From assembly GCA_963565915.1 (NCBI GenBank), contig OY751495.1, positions 3,410,001 through 3,474,000 of the forward strand: a DNA stretch of 64,000 nt. The letters are read 5' to 3'. The notes beneath the pieces are model-generated. The model was given only the letters and a program-made list of their open reading frames with translations. It did not search any database and had not been told where the DNA came from. A program made the translations under genes and the position numbers. This DNA comes from Entoloma clypeatum. Lineage: Eukaryota; Basidiomycota; Agaricomycetes; Agaricales; Entolomataceae. Below, piece by piece: positions 30,045 through 40,932 of the stretch (positions are counted from its first letter, which is position 1; each line of letters starts with the position of its first letter).

Positions 30045-30710
30045 ATGGCTCTCCTCACACATCTCAAGGACTCGTACGACAAAGCCACCAGCGCCGTCAA
30101 CAACGTACGTCCTTTGGTATCGCGTGTCTTATTGGCTAACTAACGCTCACCTTCGAAAGGCCGTCGAGGGCGATAAAGTCGACCTCTCCCATGAGCTCAT
30201 CGCCGCCGCCGCTGCATACAAGGTCAGAGAAACACTGATATATATATTTGCGGTAAGTCGGACGACTGACCGTCGTGATCGTCCAGGCTGCTCAGGAGTA
30301 CGAGAAACACGTTGCCGCCAAGGGCAAACCGGATGACCATGCAAAGGCAAAGGAGCTCCTGTGAGTTGCATGTTAATCTTTATTCTCGTTAACGAACCTG
30401 GAGCACTGATGTGGCCATCGTCGATCACAGTGCTGCGTTTGCGGGCGCCGCAATCGACCGCTTCGCAGAGACAAAGGGGGTGAGCAGCATCGGCTTATAA
30501 TTGACCTTCTCCCTCGTATTGATGAGATAAATCCGTGTCGCTGCAGGTTGAGGTTTTCGACAAGTTGAAGGCTAAACACGAAGGTACGCGGCGGTTTCTT
30601 TCTCTCGCAGCGTTTCTGACGATGTCACTGACTGTGAATTTTTTTTTGCCGGATATAAAGCTGAGAAGCACCTCCACGAAGAGATCGTGATCAAAGAATA
30701 CAAAGTCTAG
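30045..30710 (+). CDS. CipC-like protein (DUF3759), copy 2
   Basis: Same six-exon layout as copy 1, with introns at equivalent places; about 110 residues. The N-terminus is longer and different (MALLTHLKDSYDKATSAVNN), then the DUF3759 core follows: DLSHELIAAAAAYKAAQEYEKH, DHAKAKELLAAFAGAAIDR and VFDKLKAKHEAEKH. It is the most divergent of the three copies. The last acceptor is AAAG|CTGAG at about 30660. Conserved introns and motifs support an ancient tandem duplication rather than a recent one. Confidence 0.87.
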
Positions 30711-30965
30711 GCTTGAGCGTCTTCATCATGTTGTAATATCGTAAAACTTCCTGTACTGTCTCAATTTTTCAATCAGACAAATGTAAAATCAGAGGTGAAA
30801 TCAACCGGCCGTGTTCAAATAATATGAGATGCGCCACTCACCGACTCAAACGTGTACATTAGTCTCATACCGAGACTCTCATTCATGCCGATGCGGTGCA
30901 CCAGGACAGTTCTTCTGATGAAAAAATATGTAGGCACAATTCTACTGAATGCCCTGGAACATAAA

Positions 30966-31986
30966 TCAAGTGACCCGAATAATAGCAATCATCAACAAAA
31001 AGAGCACCAACACAGCTCCTATGATCCCCACCACCAACCACGTCGTCGATCCGCTCTTCCCTCCATGATCCCGAAGCCTGACCCTCTCCTTCTGCATTAC
31101 ATCAAAGTTACCCTCAAGCTTCTGCTTCACGTCCTCCACCACCGCCTGGTCCCGCCCGAGCGTCTCGGAGAAATGGTGCGCGTTGCGCTTGAGCTGAGCG
31201 GCCATTTGCGCGAGTTGCTCCGAGAGCTCCTGGTGCAGGGCGTTGGAGGTCTGGAGGTAGCGAGGCGCGACCGCTGTGGTGGTGCTGGTAGAGGTGGTGG
31301 GAAGGGTAGGGGGGATGAGAGTCATAGGTGTCGGGAAGGAGAAGCTGGTTGAAGAGGACGGGTCGGTCGGCAGGAGGTCGTCCGTGGTGGTTTCGAGTTC
31401 ACTTTCATGGGCAGGAGGTGAGAGTATGGGTTCACTGGTCGATGGGTCGATGGGTTCAGAGGCTGAATGAGAGGGTGGGGTTGGTGCAGGTCGCGGGAGG
31501 GTTGGGAGAATCGGGGCGGGTCGAGTAGACTTGGGTTCGGTGCGCTGGTATAATTAGTTAGATATGAACCGGTTGATAATTTGGAAGACGAGGGAGCACC
31601 TCTGCAACTTCCTTGGCAAATTCCTCAACACGGTCAAGCTTTGCTCGTATGTCGTCCAACCGCTGAGCTGCCGTTCTGTGGGACGTTAAGGTATCTTTCT
31701 GAGTGCGTAGATGGCCCCTTACGGGGATTGTTCCTCTCCGCTGGTGGAAACCTTCTTCAGCAATGACCTTGCATATGTGACTTTCTAGTGTTGCAAAACG
31801 TGTCAAAAACAAACTCGTATTTCGAGAGAAGCTGACCTGCAAGGTGCTCTGCGCTTTCATCCAGGTGGTGCCTGGATAAGGGCCGTCCCAAGTTTCCTCG
31901 TTAATAGAGGCATCAAGCCTTCGTACGAGCCTCGTCAGGTCGATTGCTTCTCGAGGAAGGTATTGAGCAGTGTGGTCCCTCGCCAT
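30966..31986 (-). CDS. USE1: USE1-like SNARE (ER retrograde-trafficking Qc-type SNARE)
   Basis: Four exons (31986-31837, 31784-31723, 31675-31600, 31544-30966), phases closed, giving 288 residues. The N-terminus carries the USE1 signature: DLTRLVRRLD followed by LQKVTYARSLLKK. An acidic/Pro/Ser/Thr linker follows, then a C-terminal SNARE heptad region (NALHQELSEQLAQMAAQLKR through LGRDQAVVEDVKQKLEGN) and a single C-terminal anchor (TWLVVGIIGAVLVLFLLMIA). USE1 acts with Ufe1, Sec20 and Sec22 in Golgi-to-ER fusion. The Asp in LGRDQ could be the atypical zero-layer residue of this family. The ATG at 31986 opens the first matching exon; an in-frame extension upstream lacks family motifs. It lies head-away between CipC-like copies 2 and 3. 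Confidence 0.85.
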
Positions 31987-32853
31987 CAGTGACGATGGAC
32001 AAACCTGCACACGTGGTCTCAGCAGGCACGGTATTTGGCAGGCGGATCGGAAGGAAACAAGGTCAGATGCTGTGATCGCTCCAAGTATGGAAGGTTCTGC
32101 TGCCGATGCCATGATCATCATTCTCTTACGAATGGCCCCCTCTGAGTCTATCGACGACATCGCACGCTCAAAATGTCACGCAAGCAGTCTGGAACGCTCC
32201 ATCACGGAAGTCTCGCCGACAGAAGCTGATGGAAATTGGTCAAAGGCCGATGTCATGATGCAAAAAGTCGACAATGTCGCAAGAAACGAATTATCACCTG
32301 CGACTAGGATTACTTGGAGGGTACCCCTACGTCGCGATCACCTCTTCATGCAAGCCATTCTTCAGTGAGCGCGTTGTGCATCTCAACTTTCGCAAAGGTC
32401 GTCTAAACATGCTGAATCACGGAAGAAATACAGTTCCGATGAAACTCATGATCGGTCGAACGGCGATGCTCAATCCGACATCTTATCGGGGCGAATCAGC
32501 TTGATGCGAAAGAACTGCCAAAGGCATTAGCACCCTCAATGTACCCCCTGATGCGCGATGCCCCCCGAAACGATTCTCAATTGTCCTAAAAATACCTCCA
32601 TCATACCATCGTGACCCACTCTAGCCAGCCATGTGATGACGAGAACCAGCCATCGTCTTCCTTTCCACCCACATTTGGGACAGGGCTTGACAGTGGGTAC
32701 CTTGATCCATTCCTACCCTGCGATTTCCAATCTGTTCATGTGTTTGATTTCGATGTCGCCATTCTTATCACCAATCAAGATATAAAGGCGATCGAATCCC
32801 AAACCACCATCTTTCACTTATCCGCCAGAACATCATCAGTCTTCATCTATATC
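31987..32853. other. Intergenic between USE1-like gene and CipC-like copy 3
   Basis: About 870 bp without a supported gene. It must hold the USE1 promoter (minus) and the CipC copy-3 promoter; AGATATAAAGG at about 32779 is a TATA candidate for the latter. Confidence 0.5.
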
Positions 32854-33460
32854 ATGGGCTTATTCCACCAGCAGGAAGCGGCACACGCCGAGGTGACCCC
32901 TCTCTGTCTCGGCGTTGACATGGGTCGCTAACTTTCTTGTTGAGGTTGAGAAGGCTGGTCACAAGGCTGCGCTCTCCCATGAGCTTATCGCTGGGGCTGC
33001 GGCGTACGAGGTCACACATTTCTTTATGCTTCCTTCCTTCTCGGCTATGCTCACGATCGACCGATCTGTAGGCTGCTAAGGCGTACGAAACACACCAAGC
33101 CAAGAATGGCAAGCCAGATAGTCATGCAAAGGCGAAAGAACTTCTGTATTTAAGATCCCCCTTCGTATGCGTTGCCTTGACTGAATGAATTATGGTTCTA
33201 GTGCTGGATTCGCAGGCGCCTTCATTGATCGCGTAGTCGAGACCAAAGGGGTGCGTCACCACCCCTATATCTCGTTCATGTATTGTCGCAGAACTGATGA
33301 GAGCAAATTATAGCTTGACTTTGTCGACAAAGAAAAGGCTAAGCGCGAAGGTATGTACATTTGATTGAAAGCATCCATACTCTATATAACCAAGTGATAT
33401 CGTCCAGCCAAGAAACACGTAGACGACTCCTACACCGCTGATGTTTACGCGAGCCACTAG
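32854..33460 (+). CDS. CipC-like protein (DUF3759), copy 3
   Basis: The same exon plan gives about 105 residues: MGLFHQQEAAHAE at the start, then ALSHELIAGAAAYEAAKAYETH, DSHAKAKELLAGFAGAFIDR and LDFVDKEKAKREAKKH. It is closer to copy 1 than to copy 2 in the core. The last exon ends at TAG 33458-33460. It is separated from copies 1 and 2 by the antisense USE1-like gene. Confidence 0.86.
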
Positions 33461-33639
33461 CGCTGCAATCTGTAGAAGTCAACAATAAGATGGATGGCAG
33501 CGAAGGTTTTGGTACTGTACGATATCGAGAGTGTAGATCGCTCCAGATTTATGGACACACAAAGATACCTGCACGACTGTTGTACGATTCGTCTGATTTG
33601 TTGATATCGGAGAGAAGGAATAATTGGAAAGAAAGTGAC
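33461..33639. other. Spacer downstream of CipC-like copy 3
   Basis: Short gene-free spacer ending at the poly(T) run that marks the 3' end of a minus-strand LINE. Confidence 0.5.
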
Positions 33640-35536
33640 TTTTTTTTTTTTTTTTTTAAAACCTCAATTTATATTCCGGCGCCCGATCGCAGTCCGGTCT
33701 TGTACACTAAGTTACAAATTTAACGAGAACTACATATGAGAGTATTGGAGAGTAATGCCCTGTGGTCACATGTGCGGAAAGAAATATATAAGTATCCGAG
33801 AGTGGGGTCCGCCCATGGATCAAGTCCACAAGAACAGACCCCGTATATAAACTACATACGCCCGTAGGCAGAGACCGTGAAAGAAATGGAACATAACACT
33901 GGAGCTCACCCGATAAGTTAGGGTGGGGGAAAGGCGAATAACGCGGGATGGTTTGCGAGCATCCCCAGGAAATTGCCGATGTTGTACCGTTTGTTGGAGG
34001 CGTCGTCCCTATCAAAGAGAGGACATTTGTGGAGGAGGTGATCAACCGTCTCGAGAGTGTCATCGTCGCAGGCGCATGTGAATGGGCCTGGATGGTTGAA
34101 GCATTGTCTGTAGGCACCGATGGGGGCGTGGCCCAGGGTGGCACGGGTGAGGCGGGCAAACAGCGCGTTGTTGTTGCCTGCCCAGGAGTTGAGCCAGGGG
34201 CCACCTTTGACGTGGTCCAGTTGGAGAACCTTCTCTTTGTCTCCAGTGTGGAGAGGGAGGAAGGAGCGACCTCGGAATTTGGGGGTGGAATGAAGTTTGC
34301 GCCATCCGTCTACGGCACTGGTAGTGGCAGCGGTACAGGCAAAGTTGGGCGACAGAGGAGACAAGGCTGTTCCTTGAGTCGCTTTGAAGTGACGTGAGGG
34401 ATCGGGGAAGGCAGAACCCCACTCAGACGTGAGAGGTGTGTCGAGGTGGACATGGATGACGCCAGCTCCAGCGAGGAAGGGCCGGAGGAGGCGGGAAATG
34501 CCGCAAGAGACAGAGTGGCCCGCATGAATGGAACCTGTATTGAGGGCGAGTCGGACAGCCTGTATGTTTCGGGTGAAGATGTGGATCTCCGTGACATAAG
34601 GAGCATGGGTGATGACCTTGCTAAGGCCAAGAAGGGTGGCGACGATGAGAGTCTCAGGGGCGAGACTTCTACCTGCGCTGGCTCTGGTCATATGGGGGTC
34701 TTGAGCGTGACGACCAATGGAGGGGGCAAAACGGACTACCGCAACTGCCGACGACAACGTCTTACCGATGCTGGGCCGGGCAGCGATGCAGAAGGCCGCT
34801 TGGTGATTTTCTTCCTCGGCGGTGGTGAGGATGTCTTTGAGGTAGGTGTAACGCTTCTTGTCGTCATCGACCTGTGGGGCGTCCCAGATGAAGGAATCTG
34901 GGTAAAGGTCGAGTATGTGATTTCCCGGGTGAGCCTCGTCGCTCAGGTAGTCGGATCTCTCAAGTTTGACGGCGATCATCAGGTTTTGAATGTCGACGAT
35001 TGGGCTAGGGGTCTTATTCTCCGCCTTGAGCAAAAGCTCGCAGACGACAGGATGAGTGATGGGAAGCTAGGCGGCTCTGATTCAGGAGCGCTGCACAAGC
35101 TTGGTGATGTGTTGTCTAGCAGGCATGAGCCCCGCAATAGCGAGGACACCCCCGGTAGGCGACTGATTGAAGGCGCCGGTGATCCATCTGGCGGCTCTAT
35201 AGTGGACTGAGTTCAACAGGTTGAAAGCAGTTTTGAGGCGTGGACCGTTGTAGTACCAGAGTTGGCATCCGTAAGTGAGGATCGGCATGACGCATGACAC
35301 ATATAGGAGGCGTTTGAGGCGGGGTGAGAGACCGCGTGAGGAGTTGCCAAGGAGGAGGGGAATAGAGGTGAGCGCCTTGATGGCATAGAAGCGTCTGTGC
35401 TCGTTAAAGGTTAGATGATGATTGAAGAAGAAGCCGAGGTAGCGCCAGAAGGCCTTGACTTGGAGGGGGGGTTGACCGGGTAGTCAAACGATAGGGTATG
35501 ACGGAGAGACAGTTCGGGTGAAGAACATAAGTTCAT
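33640..35536 (-). pseudogene. LINE-2, 3' part (RT end, RNase H, zinc knuckle, poly(A))
   Basis: Minus-strand LINE ORF2 C-terminal portion. The end of RT appears at 35082-35300 (PILTYGCQLWYYNG, AARWITGAFNQSPTGG). An RNase H-like region and the terminal knuckle region (GHAPIGAYRQCF, CACDDD...H..HKCPLF) lie at 33918-34700. The 18-T run at 33640-33657 is the poly(A) tail in this orientation. A shift within a C-run near 35465 and other frame breaks make it a pseudogene. It is the continuation of 47702-50590, from which it was separated by the gypsy insertion; the TTCAT at 35532-35536 is repeated at 47702-47706. Confidence 0.88.
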
Positions 35537-35925
35537 TGTTACGGACTTACCGGTTTGTATGTTACGCACTTTTCCCTTGCATTGTACCTTCGTTATTTCT
35601 TTGACTCATCGGACCGCTTATTCATTTACCTTTACTCTACCATTCTCCTTTAGTATACTTCGCTCCCGCGCTGACTCGCACTCCGCAGTAGGGATTACTC
35701 AGTCCGCAGTTGTCTGACTCACTTCGCACTGCCTTCCCGCAGTTACTGACTCATCCGCACTGCCTTCCGCAGCTACTGACTCACTCGCTACCGCTCGTAG
35801 CCAGTACTATATAAACCCCATGTACCATAGCTACATTCCTTAGATTTAGCAATCACATTGCTCTTCGCCCTTCCATCTTCCTGCATACTCTGCCCGAACC
35901 TTGGAACAGTTTGTTACGCATAACA
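35537..35925 (+). repeat. Outer gypsy 5' LTR
   Basis: Begins TGTTACGGAC and ends GCATAACA. Four TGACTCA words (35602, 35715, 35747, 35777) lie upstream of a TATA-like ACTATATAAACC near 35806, within imperfect CGCACTGCCTTCCGCAG-type direct repeats. It matches 47314-47701. U3 differs strongly from the inner LTR over its first ~150 bp, while the TATA-to-end half is nearly the same. Confidence 0.93.
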
Positions 35926-36716
35926 AGTTGCTAAATCTCGTTAGGTTCGCCCAGAGCGAAGAGAGCAACTACCAGACGAGTCAAGACGTCACGCTTCTTT
36001 GAAGACTTCACCAGTAACCCATTCAGCACGCCAGAAGCCCGACAGGAGGAGCTAAGTCCTCGAGACAGTATCGATTTTACACTCATCCAGCAGTACATCG
36101 AATCGGAGATCCGTCGCATCCTACAGCAGGTGCTTGACGAAGAACTAGACAATGACGAGCATCGCCCCCATGGCGAGATAGCAGAGAGCATCCATCTTGC
36201 TCGGCAACACCAGATCGCGCGTTACAACGCCCAACAGAACAAACTCGAAAGCTTTCACGTTCAAGAAGGACCTCAGACAGGTTGGATCACAGAGATCAGA
36301 GAGTTTATCGGTGTCCAGACAACCATTATCAGAAGATTGATTAGGACGCTCACATCGAGACGTCCCAGAGCCACATCATCACATCTTACTCGAAGCAGCA
36401 GATCTACGCCCACTTCACCATTGAAGAACAACAAACCGAGTACAACCGCTGGGCACGAAACGAGAGACTTGACCCCTTCTTGAGACCAACAGACGCGCAG
36501 GAACAGAGATTCCTTAGAGATTTACAGAGGAAATACTCTGAACGTTTTGCCACCGATTCCGCCGACGAGTCCCCTGACGAATTTACTTTTGACTCCGCGC
36601 ATTCAGATATCGAACAGACGCCTAGAACAGGGACTCATTTTCAATCCTTACCTGTATCCCGAACCCCATCTTCATCCCAACAACCCGACTCCTCTTCTCC
36701 TCCGCAGACTCTAAAC

Positions 36717-38904
36717 ATGGCAGAAGCTCCGGCTGTACAAACAATGGATACATCCAAGATCATCAAGGATCCTGGGATGTTCAAGGACAGATACACCTTC
36801 GACGAGTGGTGGAAAGCCACCAAACTATACATCAGGTTCCAAAAGAGCCTCACAGATGATCAGAAGATTCTTGCGGTGTTATCCCACATGATGGAAGGGT
36901 CCGGCAGACACTGGGCCAGTAACAAGTTAGACGCTCTTGCCGTTGACAACGAGAACATCACCTGGCTAGGTTTTTCTGATGATATCGCCACACGATTCTC
37001 CATCGCCAACAAGTCGGTCGCTGCCAAAGCGAGACTCAAAGTCCTGAAACAAGAGAAACACACTGTTGATGAATTCTTGGATGAATTTGAAGAACTCTTG
37101 AAACTGTCAAACCTTGGCGAAGAAACTGGGAAATATATCCTAGAGAAGAACGTCAACCGCAGAATCTCTGAACAAGTGGCCAGCGATGGCAAGACATACA
37201 CCGATTACGCAAAGGAGATTCGAAACAAGGGACGACAGATGGAAGGACACGCACTGGTCATCCGAGGTGGCGGCGACATGCACACCGGATCAGGTACCAC
37301 TTATGGTGGTCAGGGCAAAGCCATGGAGATCGACAAAGCAGGAGTAGCCCGTTGCTACAACTGTCAGCGCTTCGGTCATCTGGCTAAAGACTGTAGCGCT
37401 CCAAAGAAGAAAGATGGTCGCAAGTGTTTCAACTGTGACCAAGAATGCCATATCGCGTGCAACTGCCGCAAGCCGAAGAAGAACTCCGGAAGGATTAGGA
37501 AGGTGTCCGAGGAAGATGCCGAGAATGATGAAACCACAATCTTAGAAGCCGACAAGTTCCCACTCCCACGAATATCCGATCTCTTGGACGTACTGAAAGA
37601 TGCGGTCTACTTCAATAAAATGGACATCATGTGGGGTTATAACAACGTCCAGATTAAGGAGGGCGATGAATGCAAAGCCGCCTTCCTCACCAGTCGAGGA
37701 TTGTTTGAACCGTTGGTCATGTTTTTCGGTCTTTGCAACTCCCCGGGAATGTTCTCTCGAATGATGGCTAGTCTATTCCGGGACCAGATCCACCGATGTA
37801 TCTGCGTGATCTACATGGATGACATCGTGGTTATCGGTAAAACCAAGGAAGAACTCGCGCGAAACACTGAAGAAATCCTACAGATCCTATCGGACAATGA
37901 TTTGTTCCTAAAGGAGAAGAAGTGTTTATGGGAAGTAACGAAATGTCCTATATTGGGATATGTGGTTGGTGAGGGACGTGTTGAGATGGAAACTGAGAAG
38001 GTGGATACAATTCGAAACTGGCGAGCACCCACATCAAAAAAGGAAGTTCAGAAGTTCCTTGGATTTGCTAACTTCTATCGACGATTTATTGAAGGGTACT
38101 CAAACATCGCAAAGCCTCTCACCGCGCTCACAGGCGGTATGGCATTTACTTGGGGACCAACAGAGCAGCAAGCCTTTGAAGGTCTCATATGGGCAATTAC
38201 ATCGGCACTGGTCTTGGCATTACCAAAACCAGAGGGACAGTTCAGGGTTGAAACCGATGCATCGGGCTATGCAATTGGAGCAGTACTCTCTCAGAAGCAA
38301 GACGACAAATGGCACCCCATCGCGTTCTTGTTGCGGACCATGTCCGCGGCCGAACAGAATTACGAGATATACGACAAGGAACTTCTGGCAGTCGTGGAAG
38401 CATTAAAAGATTGGAGACACTATCTGCTCGAAGCCAGGGAACGTTTTGAAATCTTGACCGATCACAAGAACCTGGAATACTTCCGTCGTCCTCAGGACCT
38501 GAATCAACGACAGCGACGCTGGAAAATGAAGTTACAGGACTATGACTTCGAATTACGGCATGTACCCGGCAAGACCAATGCGAAAGCGGACATCCTGTCA
38601 CGCTTACCCTGGTATGAAGCGGAACTCGAACCACAGGACAGTGACCAAATGCTCAAGGAGGGACTATTCTTTAAACGATTGGAATCAGAAGATGTGGTAC
38701 AAATGGAGGTGTTCACGGAGGAACAATTCTTTGAAGGGGGTGAAACATCTGATTCCATCAAAATTGGAAACGTCACAACCATTGAAAATCCGTGGATTGC
38801 ACGCATCAAGGGTTCAAACCGCATGGAGACAGAAGTAGCCCAGGGTCTAAAGAAGAATCCTCATTGGTATCAACAGGAAAACGGCATCACATATGCAGGC
38901 AAAC
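36717..38904 (+). pseudogene. Outer gypsy gag fused in frame to RT-RNase H
   Basis: The frame starts with the gag ATG at 36717 (MAEAPAVQTMDTSKI) and runs through the Gag core (FDEWWKATKLYI) and two CCHC knuckles (CYNCQRFGHLAKDC, CFNCDQECHIACNC). It then jumps near 37555 directly into RT (KFPLPRISDLLDVL). The protease and the RT N-terminus present in the inner copy are missing. RT has YMDD at about 37814; RNase H (ETDASGYAIGAVLS, YDKELLAVVEAL, TDHKNLEYF) follows. The frame is broken at 38904 by the inner element and resumes at 45485 with the integrase. The deletion left the frame open, giving a single Gag-RT reading frame. Confidence 0.9.
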
Positions 38905-39271
38905 TGTTACGGACTAACGACTACGGACGTATACGCTTACTTTTCATTATCTACTCATCGGCCCCGCTTACACATATCGTATTACACTTTATTCCCTTTA
39001 GTATACTTCGCTCCCGCGCTGACTCGCTTTGCGCAGCCGTCTGACTCATTCCGCAGTCATCTTACTCAGACGCACTGCCTTCCGCAGTTATCTTACTCAG
39101 ATACACTGCCTTACGCAGTACTGACTCATATGCTATCGCCTATAGTCAGTACCTATATAAACCCTTTGTACTATAGCTGGATTCCTTAGATTTAGCAATC
39201 ACATTGCTCTTCGCCTTTCCATCTTCCTGCATACTCTGCCCGAACCTTGGAACGGTTTGTTACGCATAACA
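38905..39271 (+). repeat. Inner gypsy 5' LTR
   Basis: Begins TGTTACGGACTAACGAC and ends GCATAACA. It has TGACTCA words, short CTTACTCAG/CGCAGT repeats, and a TATA-like CCTATATAAACCC near 39152. Identical by eye to 45113-45479. Confidence 0.95.
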
Positions 39272-40062
39272 AGTTGCTAAATCTCGTTAGGTTCGCCCAG
39301 AGCGAAGAGAGCAACTACCAGACGAGTCAAGACGTCGCGCTTCTTTGAAGACTTCACCAGTAACCCATTCAGCACGCCAGAAGCCCGACAGGAGGAGCTA
39401 AGCCCTCGAGACAGTATCGATTTTACGCTTATCCAGCAGTACATCGAATCGGAGATCCGTCGCATCCTACAGCAGGTGCTTGACGAAGAACTAGACAACG
39501 ACGAGCATCGCCCCCACGGCGAGATAGCAGAGAGCATCCATCTTGCTCGGCAACACCAGATCGCGCGTTACAACGCCCGACAGAACGAACTCGAAAGCTT
39601 TCGCGTTCAAGAAGGACCTCAGACAGGTCGGATCACAGAGATCAGAGAGTTTATCGGTGTCCAGACAACCGTTATCAGAAGATTGATTAGGACGCTCACA
39701 TCGAGACGTCCCAGAGCCACATCATCACGTCCTACTCGAAGCAGCAGATCTACGCCCACTTCACCATCGAAGAACAACAAACCGAGTACAACCGTTGGGC
39801 ACGAAACGAGAGACTTGACCCCTTCTCGCGACCAACAGATGCGCAGGAACAGAGATTCCTTAGAGATCTACAGAGGAAATACCCCGAACGTTTTGCCACC
39901 GATTCCGCCGACGAGTCCCCTGACGAATTTACTTTTGACTCCGCGCAGTCAGATACCGAACAGACGCCTAGAACAGGGACTGATTTTCAACCCCTACCTA
40001 TATCCCGAACCCCATCTTCATCCCAACAATCCGACACCTCTCCTACTCCGCAGGTTCTAGAC
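39272..40062 (+). other. Inner gypsy 5' leader with long ATG-less open frame
   Basis: 790 nt between LTR and gag ATG. One frame is open from just after the LTR to 40060 without an ATG, encoding a charged, helix-like segment (RQEELSPRDSIDFTLIQQYI, IREFIGVQTT). The gag frame itself is also open from about 39690 upstream of the ATG (IYAHFTIEEQQTEYNRW). The outer copy shows the same arrangement at 35926-36716, with one stop. It may be an N-terminal Gag extension reached by splicing, a non-AUG start or frameshifting, or just leader; the sequence does not decide. Confidence 0.45.
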
Positions 40063-40932
40063 ATGGCAGAAGCACCGACAGTACAAACAATGGATACATC
40101 CAAGATCATCAAGGATCCTGGGATGTTCAAAGACAGACACACCTTCGACGAGTGGTGGAAAGCCACCAAATTATACATCAGGTTCCAGAAGGGCCTGTCC
40201 GATGATCAGAAGATTCTTGCGGTGTTATCCCGCATGATGGAAGGGTCCGGTAAACACTGGGCCAGCAACAAGTTAGACGCTCTTGCCACCGATGGCGAGA
40301 ACATCACCTGGTTAGGATTCTCAGACGACATCGCTACGCGATTCTCTATTGCCAACAAGTCGGCAGCGGCCAAGGCGAAACTCGAAGTCCTGAAACAGGA
40401 GAAACGCACCATCGACGAATTCTTGGACGAATTCGAAGAAATCTTGAAGCTGTCAAACCTTGGCGAAGAAACCGGGAAATACATCCTGGAAAAGAATGTC
40501 AACCGCAGAATTTCTGAACAAGTGGCTAGCGATGGCAAGACGTACACTGATTACGCAAAGGAGATCCGAAACAAGGGACGACAGATGGAGGGACATGCAT
40601 TAGTCATCCGAGGGGGTGGCGACACACGCACCGGATCGGGCACCACTTATGGTGGTCAAGGCAAAGCCATGGAGGTCGACAAAGCAGGAGTAGCCCGTTG
40701 CTACAACTGTCAGCGTTTTGGTCACCTTGCCAAGGACTGCAAAGCCCCAAAGAAGAAAGATGGTCGTAAGTGTTTCAACTGCGACCAAGAAGGACATATC
40801 ACGCGCAACTGCCGCAAGCCGAAGAAGAACTCTGGAAAGATTAGAAAGGTGTCTGATGGAGATACCGATGATGACGATGAAACCATCACCATAGAGACCG
40901 ATGAGAAGGATTTTCCCGAAGGGTCCGATTAA
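40063..40932 (+). CDS. Inner gypsy Gag
   Basis: 289 residues from the ATG at 40063 (MAEAPTVQTMDTSKI). The retrotransposon-Gag core (TFDEWWKATKLYIRFQ, DEFLDEFEEILKLSNL) is followed by two CCHC knuckles (CYNCQRFGHLAKDC, CFNCDQEGHITRNC) and an acidic C-terminus. Gag forms the particle and binds the genomic RNA. It ends at TAA 40930-40932 and overlaps the pol frame, which is open from 40905 in the -1 frame. Confidence 0.93.
   Translation: MAEAPTVQTMDTSKIIKDPGMFKDRHTFDEWWKATKLYIRFQKGLSDDQKILAVLSRMMEGSGKHWASNKLDALATDGENITWLGFSDDIATRFSIANKSAAAKAKLEVLKQEKRTIDEFLDEFEEILKLSNLGEETGKYILEKNVNRRISEQVASDGKTYTDYAKEIRNKGRQMEGHALVIRGGGDTRTGSGTTYGGQGKAMEVDKAGVARCYNCQRFGHLAKDCKAPKKKDGRKCFNCDQEGHITRNCRKPKKNSGKIRKVSDGDTDDDDETITIETDEKDFPEGSD

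Noticed and set aside
30852..31352. Plus-strand 166-codon frame at the USE1-like locus
   Set aside because: It is antisense to the SNARE and transmembrane exon, which has the recognisable protein.
34446..35210. Plus-strand 254-codon frame
   Set aside because: Antisense to the RNase H end of LINE-2; composition only.
38893..39189. A ~98-codon frame in the inner gypsy LTR (also at 45083-45397)
   Set aside because: Identical because the LTRs are identical; it runs through promoter repeats and the TATA box with no independent support.
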